From Pyruvatibacter sp. (GTDB lineage Bacteria > Pseudomonadota > Alphaproteobacteria > CGMCC-115125): a DNA stretch of 64,000 nucleotides. A program made the position numbers and the translations under genes. The stretch spans positions 630,501 to 694,500 of the forward strand of contig NZ_JAVJSC010000003.1 of the NCBI RefSeq assembly GCF_040219635.1. Direction: 5' to 3'. Position 1 is the stretch's first letter; each line of letters starts with the position of its first letter. The notes beneath the pieces were generated by a model, which saw only the letters and a program-made list of their open reading frames with translations, ran no database searches and was not told the origin of the DNA. Shown here one piece after another: positions 18,431 to 27,049 of this stretch.

Positions 18431-19696
18431 TTACGTATTCATTGAATCGAAGAACTCGTCGTTCGATTTTGTCTGCTTGAGCTTGTCGAGCAGGAACTCG
18501 ATGGCATCCGTTGTGCCCATCGGGTTGAGGATACGCCGCAGCACATACATTTTCTGCAGCACTTTCTTGTCCACCAGCAGCTCTTCCTTGCGGGTGCCGG
18601 ACTTGAGAATGTCCATCGCCGGGAACGTCCGCTTGTCGGCCACCTTGCGATCCAGAACGATTTCCGAGTTGCCGGTACCCTTGAACTCTTCAAAGATCAC
18701 TTCGTCCATCCGGCTGCCGGTATCAATCAACGCCGTTGAAATGATGGTCAGCGAGCCGCCTTCCTCAATGTTGCGGGCCGCACCAAAAAAGCGCTTGGGA
18801 CGCTGCAGCGCATTGGCATCCACACCACCGGTCAATACCTTGCCGGACGATGGCACCACCGTGTTGTAGGCACGGCCAAGGCGGGTGATGGAGTCGAGCA
18901 GGATCACAACGTCGCGGCCATGTTCCACCAGGCGCTTGGCCTTCTCGATCACCATTTCAGCCACCTGCACGTGGCGCACGGCCGGTTCATCAAAGGTGGA
19001 GGACACAACCTCGCCTTTTACCGAGCGCTGCATGTCGGTCACTTCTTCGGGTCGCTCATCAATCAGCAGCACAATCAGGTAGCATTCGGGATGGTTGGCT
19101 GCGACCGAGTGCGCAATGTTTTGCAGCAACACGGTCTTACCGGTGCGCGGCGGCGCTACAATCAGGGCGCGTTGCCCCTTGCCGAGCGGCGCCACAATGT
19201 CGATCACGCGGGCCGACTTGTCCTTGAGGGTCGGGTCTTCCACTTCCATGTTCAGCCGCTCATCAGGATAAAGCGGCGTCAGGTTGTCGAAGTGAACTTT
19301 ATGCTTGGCGGCATCCGGGTCTTCGAAATTGATCGAGTTGACCTTGAGCAGCGCAAAGTAGCGTTCGCCGTCCTTGGGGCTGCGAATGTCGCCCTCAACG
19401 GTGTCACCTGTGCGCAGCGAGAAGCGGCGGATCTGGGTCGGCGAGACATAAATGTCGTCAGGGCCGGGCAGATAATTTGATTCAGGAGACCGCAAAAAGC
19501 CAAAGCCATCCTGAAGCACCTCCAACACGCCTTCACCGATAATATCGATTTCTTTTTCAGCGAGGTTTTTGAGGATAGCAAACAACAGCTCCTGCTTGCG
19601 CAGGGCGCTGGCGTTTTCCACTTCGTGCTCGTCTGCGGTGGCCAGCAGCTCAGTGGGGCTCTTGGCTTTCAGGTCAGCAAGTTTAACGGGTTCCAT
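18431..19696 (-). CDS. rho: Transcription termination factor Rho
   Basis: Hexameric RNA helicase that terminates untranslated transcripts. The N-terminal helical domain begins MEPVKLADLKAKSPTELL. The cold-shock-like RNA-binding fold contains DGFGFLRSPESNYLPGPDD. Walker A is PPRTGKT within IVAPPRTGKTVLLQNIAHS, Walker B is VVILLDSITRLGRAYN, and the R-loop/secondary RNA site GKVLTGGVDANALQRPKRF is intact. The length of 421 aa is standard. The gene has a 485-base untranslated upstream region with a good promoter at its far end, suggesting leader control. Confidence 0.98.
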   Translation of the reverse strand: MEPVKLADLKAKSPTELLATADEHEVENASALRKQELLFAILKNLAEKEIDIIGEGVLEVLQDGFGFLRSPESNYLPGPDDIYVSPTQIRRFSLRTGDTVEGDIRSPKDGERYFALLKVNSINFEDPDAAKHKVHFDNLTPLYPDERLNMEVEDPTLKDKSARVIDIVAPLGKGQRALIVAPPRTGKTVLLQNIAHSVAANHPECYLIVLLIDERPEEVTDMQRSVKGEVVSSTFDEPAVRHVQVAEMVIEKAKRLVEHGRDVVILLDSITRLGRAYNTVVPSSGKVLTGGVDANALQRPKRFFGAARNIEEGGSLTIISTALIDTGSRMDEVIFEEFKGTGNSEIVLDRKVADKRTFPAMDILKSGTRKEELLVDKKVLQKMYVLRRILNPMGTTDAIEFLLDKLKQTKSNDEFFDSMNT

Positions 19697-20181
19697 CGGG
19701 TCTCTTCATAACTCTATCAAAGGGGTCCGCGGCAGCCGGTTCTCAGGCGTCGGCGAACTTCAAACAAACACTGTGGTGCTCACAACCAAAGCGGTCGGCA
19801 CCGAATGGGAAAAATCCTTCTGGCCGGGTCTGCCTGGGATACGGCCCCGGCAGCCTGGTTCTCGTGGCCTTCCAACAACCGGTCATCCCGGCGTCTGGTT
19901 TCAACTCAAAACCCGCTCGCGAAGAGCAGCAGGCGAAAATCGTCGGCGAGGATTCAGTATCGGGCGGGATGTTTGCCAAAACCAAAAAGGCTTTTGCGCG
20001 AAATCAAGTGCGCGGCAGCAATCTGAAATACAGCAAACGGGAAAAGGGGTTCCGGTGCGCTTCTTGATATGCTGGATCGGGCAAAAAGCACGTCACAACA
20101 ACAGCGGCGATCAGGAAAACAGTCAAGAAGCGCCTATTATAGCGCTAAAAGTCGAAAACCGGAAGCATCTTTCAGACACAG
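19697..20181 (-). other. Long rho leader region (no gene)
   Basis: 485 bases between hemJ and rho with no credible coding frame. If the promoter at 20136-20164 is used, rho mRNA has a leader of about 430 bases. Rho is autogenously attenuated through a long leader in other bacteria, so this could be a Rho-sensitive leader. An 11-bp inverted repeat (GCGCTTCTTGA, 20057-20067, with its complement at 20123-20133) lies near its 5' end. Confidence 0.45.
20136..20164 (-). promoter_or_regulatory. Putative sigma-70 promoter of rho
   Basis: On the minus strand a perfect -10 TATAAT (20136-20141) is preceded, with 17-base spacing, by TTCCGG (20159-20164), a weak -35. It lies just beyond the hemJ stop, so rho can be transcribed separately from the hem genes. 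Confidence 0.5.
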
Positions 20182-20628
20182 TCAGAACGGTTTTACGATC
20201 ACCAGAATGACGATGAAAATAGTCGCTACAGGGGCGATTTCATTGATCAGCCGGAAGAACCGTTCCGTCTTTGGCCGTTCATCGCGCTCAAATGCCTTGC
20301 GCCAACCCGACAACATGCCGTGCAGCGCACTCAGACCCACAACAACCAACAGCTTTGCGTGCAACCAGCCCGCCTGCGCAAAGCCGTCAAGGCCCGGATA
20401 CAAAATAAAGACAAGCCAGATGCCAAGCAGCCATGTCGCCATCATCGCCGGATTGATGATGATGCGTAACAAGCGGCGCTCTGCGGCTTTCATCGTTTCC
20501 GACAGCTCAGAACCAGTCGGCGCTGGATAGTGATACACAAACAGACGCGGCAGCATGTACATCCCCGCCATCCAGAAGATGACGGCAATGAGATGAAAGG
20601 CTTTTACCCACAGGTATAAATCCGCCAT
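20182..20628 (-). CDS. hemJ: Protoporphyrinogen IX oxidase HemJ
   Basis: Integral membrane haem protein that oxidises protoporphyrinogen IX to protoporphyrin IX, the penultimate step of haem synthesis. It has 148 residues and four hydrophobic helices. The first begins MADLYLWVKAFHLIAVIFWM, whose His and WMAGMYMLPRLFVYH segment match HemJ. WLHAKLLVVVGLSALHGML carries the second conserved His-containing helix. It lies 36 bases downstream of hemH, its pathway successor, in a hemE-hemH-hemJ run. The family sits within the CopD-like fold, but size and context favour HemJ. Confidence 0.92.
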   Translation of the reverse strand: MADLYLWVKAFHLIAVIFWMAGMYMLPRLFVYHYPAPTGSELSETMKAAERRLLRIIINPAMMATWLLGIWLVFILYPGLDGFAQAGWLHAKLLVVVGLSALHGMLSGWRKAFERDERPKTERFFRLINEIAPVATIFIVILVIVKPF

Positions 20629-20664
20629 CGAAATATTCCTTGCCTGCCGCTGTTCTTATTTGTT

Positions 20665-21687
20665 TCAGGCCGCTTTGCAGGGGCACTTTGAGAAACCGCG
20701 CGGGCACACGCGCCTGCCACCAACAGGCGCAACGCCCGGCCCGGCCGCCATAACAGACTGCGTCAGCGCCCTCACATAAGATGCATCCGTCCCCAGTGCC
20801 GGCACCCGCTTGTAGGAGGGGACACCGGCTTTGTGCGCCAGTTCGCCATACTCGATATCAAGCTCGACCAGCGTTTCGGAGTGCTCTGACACGAACGCTA
20901 TGGGTACAACGACAAGCGACTTGCCTTCATCTCCCGCGCGCTCAATCTCATCCTCCGTAGCAGGCCCGATCCACTCCAGCGGGCCGACACGGCTTTGATA
21001 GCAGGTAACATAATCAAGGTCGGGTTTACCCAGTGCTGCCACTGTTGCAGCAACGGTCTGCTCGATTTGCCACTGATAAGGGTCACCGCGCTCAACAACA
21101 CGTTTGGGCAGGCCATGGGCTGAAAAAAGAACCCGCGTATTTGCATCACCAACATAGGGAGCCAGCATTGCGGCATGGGCCGCCACAAAATCAGACTGTG
21201 TCGGATAACAGCACACTGTCTTTGTCGGCACGTCGCCAAGGCCGGCCTGACGCGCCACTTTTTCCCATTCAAGGGCGGATGATCCGGTGGTGGTGGTTGA
21301 AAACTGCGGATAGAGCGGCAGCAGGGTTATTTCATCGGGCAAAAACGCCTTGAGCTGCTGCGCTGCTTCGCTGGCAAACGGATGCCAGTAGCGCATGGCA
21401 ATGACAACCTTGAACTCATCTTCCGGTGCCGCTGCATCGAGCGCCACTTTCAATGCATCCGCCTGGGCCTGCGTCAGGTCCAGCAAGGGCGATTTTCCCC
21501 CGATATGCGCGTAAATCTCCTGCGCAACAGGTGCCCGCCGCGTGGAAATCAGCTTTGCAACCAGCCAGCGCAACGGCTGCGGCAGAGCGATGATTGCCCG
21601 ATCACTGAACAGATTGAACAAAAACGGCTGCACGGAGTGAGGCGCATCCGGCCCGCCCAGATTGAACAGTACAATTGCCCGCTTCAT
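20665..21687 (-). CDS. hemH: Ferrochelatase
   Basis: Inserts Fe2+ into protoporphyrin IX to make haem. The 340-residue protein begins MKRAIVLFNLGGPDAPHSVQ. YWHPF with the conserved active-site region IAMRYWHPFASEA, LFSAHGLPKRVVERGDPY (the catalytic His in SAHGLP) and CYQSRVGPLEWIGP are all present. The acid-rich AFVSEHSETLVELDIEY region completes the site. The start overlaps the hemE stop by four bases, so the two are translationally coupled. Confidence 0.97.
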   Translation of the reverse strand: MKRAIVLFNLGGPDAPHSVQPFLFNLFSDRAIIALPQPLRWLVAKLISTRRAPVAQEIYAHIGGKSPLLDLTQAQADALKVALDAAAPEDEFKVVIAMRYWHPFASEAAQQLKAFLPDEITLLPLYPQFSTTTTGSSALEWEKVARQAGLGDVPTKTVCCYPTQSDFVAAHAAMLAPYVGDANTRVLFSAHGLPKRVVERGDPYQWQIEQTVAATVAALGKPDLDYVTCYQSRVGPLEWIGPATEDEIERAGDEGKSLVVVPIAFVSEHSETLVELDIEYGELAHKAGVPSYKRVPALGTDASYVRALTQSVMAAGPGVAPVGGRRVCPRGFSKCPCKAA

Positions 21688-22745
21688 TCGCCCCTCACCC
21701 GCTTTACAAGCTGACCGACATGCTCCGGCGGCGTTTGCGGCACAATGCCGTGGCCCAGGTTGAACACAAACGGCCTGCCATCAAATGCCTCAAGAATGGC
21801 ATCCACCGCACGCACCATCCCGTCGCCCCCTGCCACCAGCAAGAGCGGATCAAGATTGCCCTGACAAACAGTTTTATCCGCAACGTGAGGCACAGCCCAT
21901 GACAGCGGCGTCGACGGATCAAGGCCGACAGCATCAACACCGGTCTCAGCCACATACCGGGGCAATAAGGCCCCAGCACCCTTGGGAAAGCCGATGATAG
22001 GCACCCTCACACCCAGCGCCCTCAAACGAGCGACCAGCGCCTTGGTAGGCGCTATCGACCACCGGGCAAACTCTGCTTCCGGCAATACCCCCGCCCAGGT
22101 ATCGAACAACTGCAACACATCCGCCCCGGCCTTCACCTGAGCAGCCAGGTAGATGGCTGTTGCCTCGACCAGTACATCCATCAGCGCCTGAAAGGCGACC
22201 GGATCACGATACGCAAACAATCTGGCCGGTGCCTGATCCGGTGTGCCGCGCCCGGCAATCATGTAGGTCGCCACCGTCCACGGCGAACCGGCAAAGCCGA
22301 TCAAATCCGTTTCGCCCGGCAATGCGGTCCGCAGGCGGTCCACGGTTTCAAAAACCGGTGCGAGATGAGCTTCAACATTGCCGATATCCAGCGCCGCAAT
22401 GGCAGCACCACCCTCCAGCGGATCAAGCCGTGGTCCCTCGCCGGTTTCAAACCAGAGCTTTTGCCCAAGTGCCTGCGGGATCAGCAATATGTCAGCAAAC
22501 AGGATCGCCGCATCAAAGCCATATCGTCTGATTGGCTGAAGTGTGACTTCCGCTGCCATCTGCGGCGCGTAGCACAAATCCAAAAACCCGCCCGCTTTGG
22601 CACGAAGCTCACGATACTCAGGCAGATAACGTCCGGCCTGCCGCATCAGCCATATGGGAGGAGGTGACAAACACTCTCCCTTGAGAGCCTTAAGAAGCCT
22701 GCCGTCTGGCCGGGACGCTGTTTGATCGGATTGAAGTGCAGACAC
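21684..22745 (-). CDS. hemE: Uroporphyrinogen decarboxylase
   Basis: Decarboxylates uroporphyrinogen III to coproporphyrinogen III. The family signature PPIWLMRQAGRYLPEYRELR (20 residues) is intact near residue 30, and GFAGSPWTVATYMI is the second signature. Further blocks are FDTWAGVLPEAEF and FNLGHGIVPQTPPEHV at the C-terminus. The 353-aa length is normal. It starts at GTG 22745 with GGAAGAG upstream. It is the first gene to the left of the presumed oriC and heads hemE-hemH-hemJ. Confidence 0.97.
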   Translation of the reverse strand: MSALQSDQTASRPDGRLLKALKGECLSPPPIWLMRQAGRYLPEYRELRAKAGGFLDLCYAPQMAAEVTLQPIRRYGFDAAILFADILLIPQALGQKLWFETGEGPRLDPLEGGAAIAALDIGNVEAHLAPVFETVDRLRTALPGETDLIGFAGSPWTVATYMIAGRGTPDQAPARLFAYRDPVAFQALMDVLVEATAIYLAAQVKAGADVLQLFDTWAGVLPEAEFARWSIAPTKALVARLRALGVRVPIIGFPKGAGALLPRYVAETGVDAVGLDPSTPLSWAVPHVADKTVCQGNLDPLLLVAGGDGMVRAVDAILEAFDGRPFVFNLGHGIVPQTPPEHVGQLVKRVRGE

Positions 22746-23291
22746 GTTACTCTTCCAGACTATGGAGTCTTATTAGGTAGTTGAGGGAAGTAGGAGGGAT
22801 GCAAAGCGGGGATCAAACCCATATTCTTTTTTTGCCCGCATGTTGTCCCCATATCGCAGCAGCACAAAAGCACACCGGCAAAACCATCCTCAAGTCGGAC
22901 ACCACGCTGTTTGTAACTGCTCAACTAGCAGGAAAACTAAGCCAAAGGAAAACGGGGAAAACCGGGTTAAGTGACGCAGGCAAATCGTGTTGATCTGTTT
23001 TCTCCCTGCAATCCACATGCTTTGGTATGCCAGCAACCTTTTTCACCCCCAGACTCATGGGTTTGCCGTTAAGGTTTCATTAACCCTTGTGACTCACAGC
23101 CCTTCGCCTAAACCACTTACTTATCCCCGCTGGCAAAAGCTGCTCCACGCGTTGTCCCGATATTCAGCCCTCATATTTGAGCCCGCCTGACGGTAAGCAA
23201 AAACACGTCGCTGATTGCCTCTCAGCCAAACAGCCTGTAACCACCCCACAGCACCTGTCGCAAAATCCTTTCCGTCGAGGGACAAAACCCT
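22746..23291. other. Probable chromosomal replication origin (oriC)
   Basis: A 546-base gene-free gap between divergent hemE and ppsR (RP001/DUF299), the position of the mapped Caulobacter origin. Three hand-counted lines give 27-29/60 G+C against 37/60 in a nearby gene line. It holds a perfect CtrA site (23069-23083), three GANTC methylation sites (22765, 23052, 23091) and degenerate DnaA boxes: TGATCCCCG (minus, 22807-22815), TTGTCCCCA (22843-22851), CAATCCACA (23009-23017) and TTATCCCCG (23121-23129). There is no perfect TTATCCACA in the gap. Most genes near it point away, as is common at origins. Confidence 0.7.
23069..23083. promoter_or_regulatory. CtrA binding site in presumed oriC
   Basis: TTAAGGTTTCATTAA is a perfect TTAA-N7-TTAA CtrA box. 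In Caulobacter, CtrA binding at such sites in oriC silences replication in swarmer cells. Two GANTC (CcrM) sites flank it within about 20 bases. Confidence 0.65.
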
Positions 23292-24134
23292 GTGTCAGCA
23301 GCAGACGCAAACAAGTCGTTTTTCCACCTGCACCTCGTCTCGGATTCAACCGGCGAGACCCTCAACGCTGTAGCCAAGGCGGCGGTTGCCCAGTTTGAGA
23401 TGGTGCATCCCGTGGAGCATATTTATGCGCTGGTGCGCGGGCCCCGCCAGCTGGACCGGGTTCTGCGCCAGATCGAGGCGGCACCCGGCATCGTCATGTT
23501 CACAATGGTCAACGACAAGCTGCGCCGCGAGCTTGAAACGCGCTGCCGCGACCTTCAGGTCCCCTGCATTGCGGTGCTTGACCCGGTGATGCAGGTGCTG
23601 GGTGCTTATCTGGGTACCGAACGCACCCACAAGCCCGGCTCGCAGCACACGCTGGACGCGGATTATTTCGGCCGTATCGACGCGCTGAACTACACCATGG
23701 CCCATGATGACGGTCAGGGCCTTGAAAGCCTGGAGGATGCAGACGTGGTGCTGGTGGGTGTCAGCCGCACATCCAAAACACCCACCTGCATGTATCTGGC
23801 AAACCGCGGCATCAAGGCAGCCAATTATCCGCTGGTGCCGGAAATACCGGTGCCTGACGAGATTGAAAACCTGACCGCGCCGCTTGTGGTGGGGCTGTTG
23901 GCGTCACCCGAACGGCTGATGCAGATCCGCCGCCAGCGCCTGCTGTCTTTGAAGGAAGAAACCCAGACCGAATATGTGGACCTTGACCGCATCCGGGCCG
24001 AAGTAACCGCCGCCCGCAGATTGTATGCACGCCACGGCTGGCCGGTTATTGATGTCAGCCGCCGCTCCATCGAAGAAACTGCCGCGGCTATTCTCAATCA
24101 TGTGGCAGACCGCAAGGCCTCTTTTTCACAATGA
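23292..24134 (+). CDS. ppsR: Pyruvate, phosphate dikinase / PEP synthase regulatory protein
   Basis: Bifunctional ADP-dependent Ser/Thr kinase and Pi-dependent phosphorylase that switches PPDK or PEP synthase off and on (DUF299 family). The N-terminus FHLHLVSDSTGETLNAVAKA is typical, and the P-loop-like GVSRTSKTPTCMYLANRG is the family signature. The length of 280 aa is normal. Start GTG 23292. It borders the presumed oriC and its stop overlaps maf by four bases. Whether PPDK or PEP synthase is the target is not visible here. Confidence 0.93.
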   Translation: MSAADANKSFFHLHLVSDSTGETLNAVAKAAVAQFEMVHPVEHIYALVRGPRQLDRVLRQIEAAPGIVMFTMVNDKLRRELETRCRDLQVPCIAVLDPVMQVLGAYLGTERTHKPGSQHTLDADYFGRIDALNYTMAHDDGQGLESLEDADVVLVGVSRTSKTPTCMYLANRGIKAANYPLVPEIPVPDEIENLTAPLVVGLLASPERLMQIRRQRLLSLKEETQTEYVDLDRIRAEVTAARRLYARHGWPVIDVSRRSIEETAAAILNHVADRKASFSQ

Positions 24135-24757
24135 CGTCACTACCGCAAAACATCATTCTTGCTTCCGGCTCAGCCGTGCGCGCCACCTTGATGCGCGGCG
24201 CACACATTCCCTTTAAACAGGTGCCCGCAGACCTCGATGAAAGTGTGCTGAAACAAAAACTGGAAAATGATCCCGCAAGCCAAACGGAGCATGGCGCAGG
24301 CCCCGCCATAGCCGTGGCGCTTGCAAAGGCCAAGGCCGAACAGGTATCGGCTGCCAACCCGCAGGCCCTGGTGATTGGTGCAGATCAGGTCATGACCCTG
24401 GGAACCGCGTGTTACGACAAACCAAAAGACATGGTCGAAGCCCGCGCCCGCCTTCAGCAGTTTCGTGGACACCCGCATGTGCTGCACGCAGGCGTAGCGC
24501 TCGCGGTGGCTGGCAAAACGATCTGGCATCACTACCAGCCGTCGCATCTCACCATGCGCACTTTCTCCGACGCGTTTCTGGATGCGTATCTCGCACAGGC
24601 TGGCGAGGCGGTTCTTGCAAGCGTTGGTGCGTATCAACTTGAAGGCATCGGTGCGCAACTGTTTGACAAAATCGACGGTGACTATTTTTCAATTCTGGGT
24701 CTGCCGATGTTGCCGCTGATGGATGAGCTGCGCCGCCATGGGGCCATCGCAACGTGA
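24131..24757 (+). CDS. maf: Maf-like nucleoside triphosphate pyrophosphatase
   Basis: House-cleaning pyrophosphatase of the Maf/HAM1 fold that hydrolyses modified or canonical NTPs to NMPs. The N-terminus IILASGSAVRATLMRGAHIP matches the Maf (S/A)xSxxR motif, and ALVIGADQVMTLG is the conserved GADQ catalytic block. QLEGIGAQLFDKIDGDYFSI closes the site. The length of 208 aa fits. It starts within the ppsR stop (ATGA) and its end overlaps the aroE GTG, so translation is coupled. Substrate preference is not predictable from the sequence. Confidence 0.92.
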   Translation: MTSLPQNIILASGSAVRATLMRGAHIPFKQVPADLDESVLKQKLENDPASQTEHGAGPAIAVALAKAKAEQVSAANPQALVIGADQVMTLGTACYDKPKDMVEARARLQQFRGHPHVLHAGVALAVAGKTIWHHYQPSHLTMRTFSDAFLDAYLAQAGEAVLASVGAYQLEGIGAQLFDKIDGDYFSILGLPMLPLMDELRRHGAIAT

Positions 24758-25623
24758 CAGACACATCTCCATCAGGCCCGAAAAAAGTCTGCGTCATCGG
24801 CTGGCCGGTCGAGCATTCCCGCTCTCCGCTGATCCATAATACCTGGCTGGCGCGCCATCACATTGAGGGTGAATACACGAGACTTGCTGTTTCACCCGAC
24901 GAATTGGCAGACACGTTGCGCTACCTGCCGACACTGGGGTTCAGGGGTGCAAACATCACCGTTCCCCACAAGGAAGCAGCGTTTGAGGCGCTGACACCTT
25001 TTGTTGATGAACCTGCCGCCCGCCTTGAGGCAGTTAACACCATTTATCGTGATGCACATACCGGCGAGATGCGCGGCACCAACACGGATGGTGCAGGTTT
25101 CTGGACCCACCTCAAACAATCCGTACCCGGATTTAACGGGAAGACCGCTGTTGTGCTTGGCGCCGGTGGTGCTGCCCGCGCTATTGTTGATGTACTGGAG
25201 AATGAGGCCGGCATGTCCGTGCGCCTCGTCAATCGTACCGTTGCGCGCGCCGCCGACATGGTGGCCGCCCTTGACCTCAAGGCGACAGTCTATGACTGGC
25301 GACACCTGCCCGGTGCTCTTGAGGGGGCGGACCTGCTGGTCAACACAACGTCGCTTGGCATGACCGGCGAGCCACCTCTTGAAATCGATCTGGCGCCACT
25401 GCCTGCCACCGCTGTTGTTTATGACATTGTGTATGTGCCGCTTGAAACGCCGTTGCTGGCGCAGGCCCGCGCGCGCGGTCTCAAAACAGTGGATGGTCTT
25501 GGCATGTTGCTGTGGCAGGCAGCCCCCGGTTTTGCCAGATGGTTTGGCGGCGAGGTTGATGCCGACGACGTGGCCGCGGCCCGCACGCTGATTGAGGCGG
25601 ATCTGAAAAAGGAAAGGTCGTAA
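24754..25623 (+). CDS. aroE: Shikimate dehydrogenase
   Basis: NADP-dependent reduction of 3-dehydroshikimate to shikimate in aromatic amino-acid synthesis. The shikimate-binding motif is GWPVEHSRSPLIHNTW and the catalytic Lys is in NITVPHKEAAFE. Conserved NTDGAGFW supplies the Asp, and the nucleotide-binding loop is GAGGAARAI with VNRTVARA. The length of 289 aa is typical. It starts at GTG 24754 inside the maf stop and ends in TAATG, where coaE begins. Confidence 0.96.
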   Translation: MTDTSPSGPKKVCVIGWPVEHSRSPLIHNTWLARHHIEGEYTRLAVSPDELADTLRYLPTLGFRGANITVPHKEAAFEALTPFVDEPAARLEAVNTIYRDAHTGEMRGTNTDGAGFWTHLKQSVPGFNGKTAVVLGAGGAARAIVDVLENEAGMSVRLVNRTVARAADMVAALDLKATVYDWRHLPGALEGADLLVNTTSLGMTGEPPLEIDLAPLPATAVVYDIVYVPLETPLLAQARARGLKTVDGLGMLLWQAAPGFARWFGGEVDADDVAAARTLIEADLKKERS

Positions 25624-26243
25624 TGCTTCTCGTTGGCCTCACCGGCTCCATTGGGATGGGCAAATCGGAAACCGCCAAAATGTTCGCGCGCCTTGGCCTG
25701 CCGGTCTATGACGCGGACGCCGCTGTCCATGCGATCTATGAAAAAGGGGGTGCCGCCGTTGAACCGCTGCGCGCGGTCTTTCCCACCGCCATCGTCGATG
25801 GGGCGGTTGACCGCGCCAGACTGTCCGGCCTTGTGCTCAACGACAAGGATGCGCTGAAGAAACTTGAAAACATCGTGCATCCGCTGGTTGGCCAGTCGCA
25901 GATGCAGTTTTTGCAAGACGCTCTTGCATCGGGCGCACCTATGGCAGTGCTCGACATTCCGCTGCTCTATGAAACCGGCGGTGAAGCGCGGGTGGATGCA
26001 GTGGTGGTTGTATCGGCCCCGGCGGATGTGCAACGGGCGCGCGTTCTGGAGCGCCCCGGCATGACCGTTGAAAAGTTCGAGCAGATTGTAGCCAAGCAGG
26101 TGCCCGATGCTGAAAAACGTCAGCGTGCGGACTTTATAGTGGAAACCGACAAGGGCCTCGATCACGCATTTGAACAAGTGACGCGAATCACCGAGGATTT
26201 GAAGTCCTGGCCTGCCAAAGTGCTGGCTAAACGGATGAAGTAG
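25623..26243 (+). CDS. coaE: Dephospho-CoA kinase
   Basis: Last step of coenzyme A synthesis, phosphorylating dephospho-CoA with ATP. The P-loop GLTGSIGMGKSE is at the N-terminus, the CoA-domain block YDADAAVHAIYEKGG follows, and VLDIPLLYETGGEARVDAVV is the conserved central motif. The length of 206 aa is normal. Its ATG shares a base with the aroE stop. This gene ends the tightly packed ppsR-maf-aroE-coaE run; dnaQ follows 98 bases later. Confidence 0.96.
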   Translation: MLLVGLTGSIGMGKSETAKMFARLGLPVYDADAAVHAIYEKGGAAVEPLRAVFPTAIVDGAVDRARLSGLVLNDKDALKKLENIVHPLVGQSQMQFLQDALASGAPMAVLDIPLLYETGGEARVDAVVVVSAPADVQRARVLERPGMTVEKFEQIVAKQVPDAEKRQRADFIVETDKGLDHAFEQVTRITEDLKSWPAKVLAKRMK

Positions 26244-26341
26244 CATCTTTCATGTGCGGGCGAGGTGCATTGAACGATGGCTGGGACCAACGCGGCTCTC
26301 GAGTGTGCAGAGCGGGGTGTGTGTGCCTATTGGGGTGAGTG

Positions 26342-27040
26342 ATGCGCGAAATTGTGTTTGATACCGAAACAACCGGCTTAAGACCGGCCGAGGGCCATCG
26401 GTTGGTTGAAATCGGTTGCGTCGAACTGCTCAACCACATGCCCACGGGTGAGGTGTTTCACCAGTATATCAATCCTGAGCGCGACATGCCTGACGGGGCG
26501 TTTCAGGTGCACGGCCTGTCCGAACAGTTTTTGTCCGACAAGCCGCTTTTTGCCGATGTTGCTGACGCCTTTCTGGCGTTTGTCGGCTACGCACCTTTGG
26601 TGGCGCACAATGCCAGTTTCGACATGGGCTTCATCAACGCAGAGCTTGAGGCAATAGGCCGCGCACCACTGCCCGATTCTCAGTCGATAGATACGATGCA
26701 AATCGCCAAGGCGCGGTTTCCCGGTGCCCAGGCGTCACTTGATGCCCTGTGCCGCCGGTTCAACGTGGACAATTCAGCGCGCGAAAAACACGGTGCATTA
26801 CTGGATGCTGAATTGCTGGCAGAAGTATATCTGGAACTGATCGGCGGCCGCGAGCCGGGGCTCATTCTTGAAGAAGCGGGGGGCGACACCAGCAACAGCT
26901 CGACCGCGGCCGCAAAAACCCGCCGCACCCGTCCACAACCGCTGGCAACCTTGCTGAGCGATGACGAACGCCTCGCCCACAAAGCCTTTGTCGCGGATCT
27001 GGGCGGCGAGCCACTGTGGCTCAAGCCCTCGTCTGACTAG
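26342..27040 (+). CDS. dnaQ: DNA polymerase III subunit epsilon (proofreading exonuclease)
   Basis: 3'-5' exonuclease of the replicative polymerase. Exo I is FDTETTGL, Exo II is VAHNASFDMGFINAEL, and Exo III epsilon is HGALLDAELLAEVYLEL with its catalytic His and Asp. The C-terminal tail of about 60 residues (Ser/Thr/Arg-rich, then DDERLAHKAFVADLGG) is where the alpha subunit binds. GTG 26339 directly precedes the chosen ATG 26342; GGGGTGAG is just upstream. Length 232 aa. Its stop lies 9 bases from the convergent secB stop. Confidence 0.96.
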   Translation: MREIVFDTETTGLRPAEGHRLVEIGCVELLNHMPTGEVFHQYINPERDMPDGAFQVHGLSEQFLSDKPLFADVADAFLAFVGYAPLVAHNASFDMGFINAELEAIGRAPLPDSQSIDTMQIAKARFPGAQASLDALCRRFNVDNSAREKHGALLDAELLAEVYLELIGGREPGLILEEAGGDTSNSSTAAAKTRRTRPQPLATLLSDDERLAHKAFVADLGGEPLWLKPSSD

Positions 27041-27049
27041 GTTCTGAAC

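Noticed and set aside
22781..23398. Short open frames in the hemE-ppsR gap
   Set aside because: No family likeness or ribosome sites; the gap is better explained as the origin.
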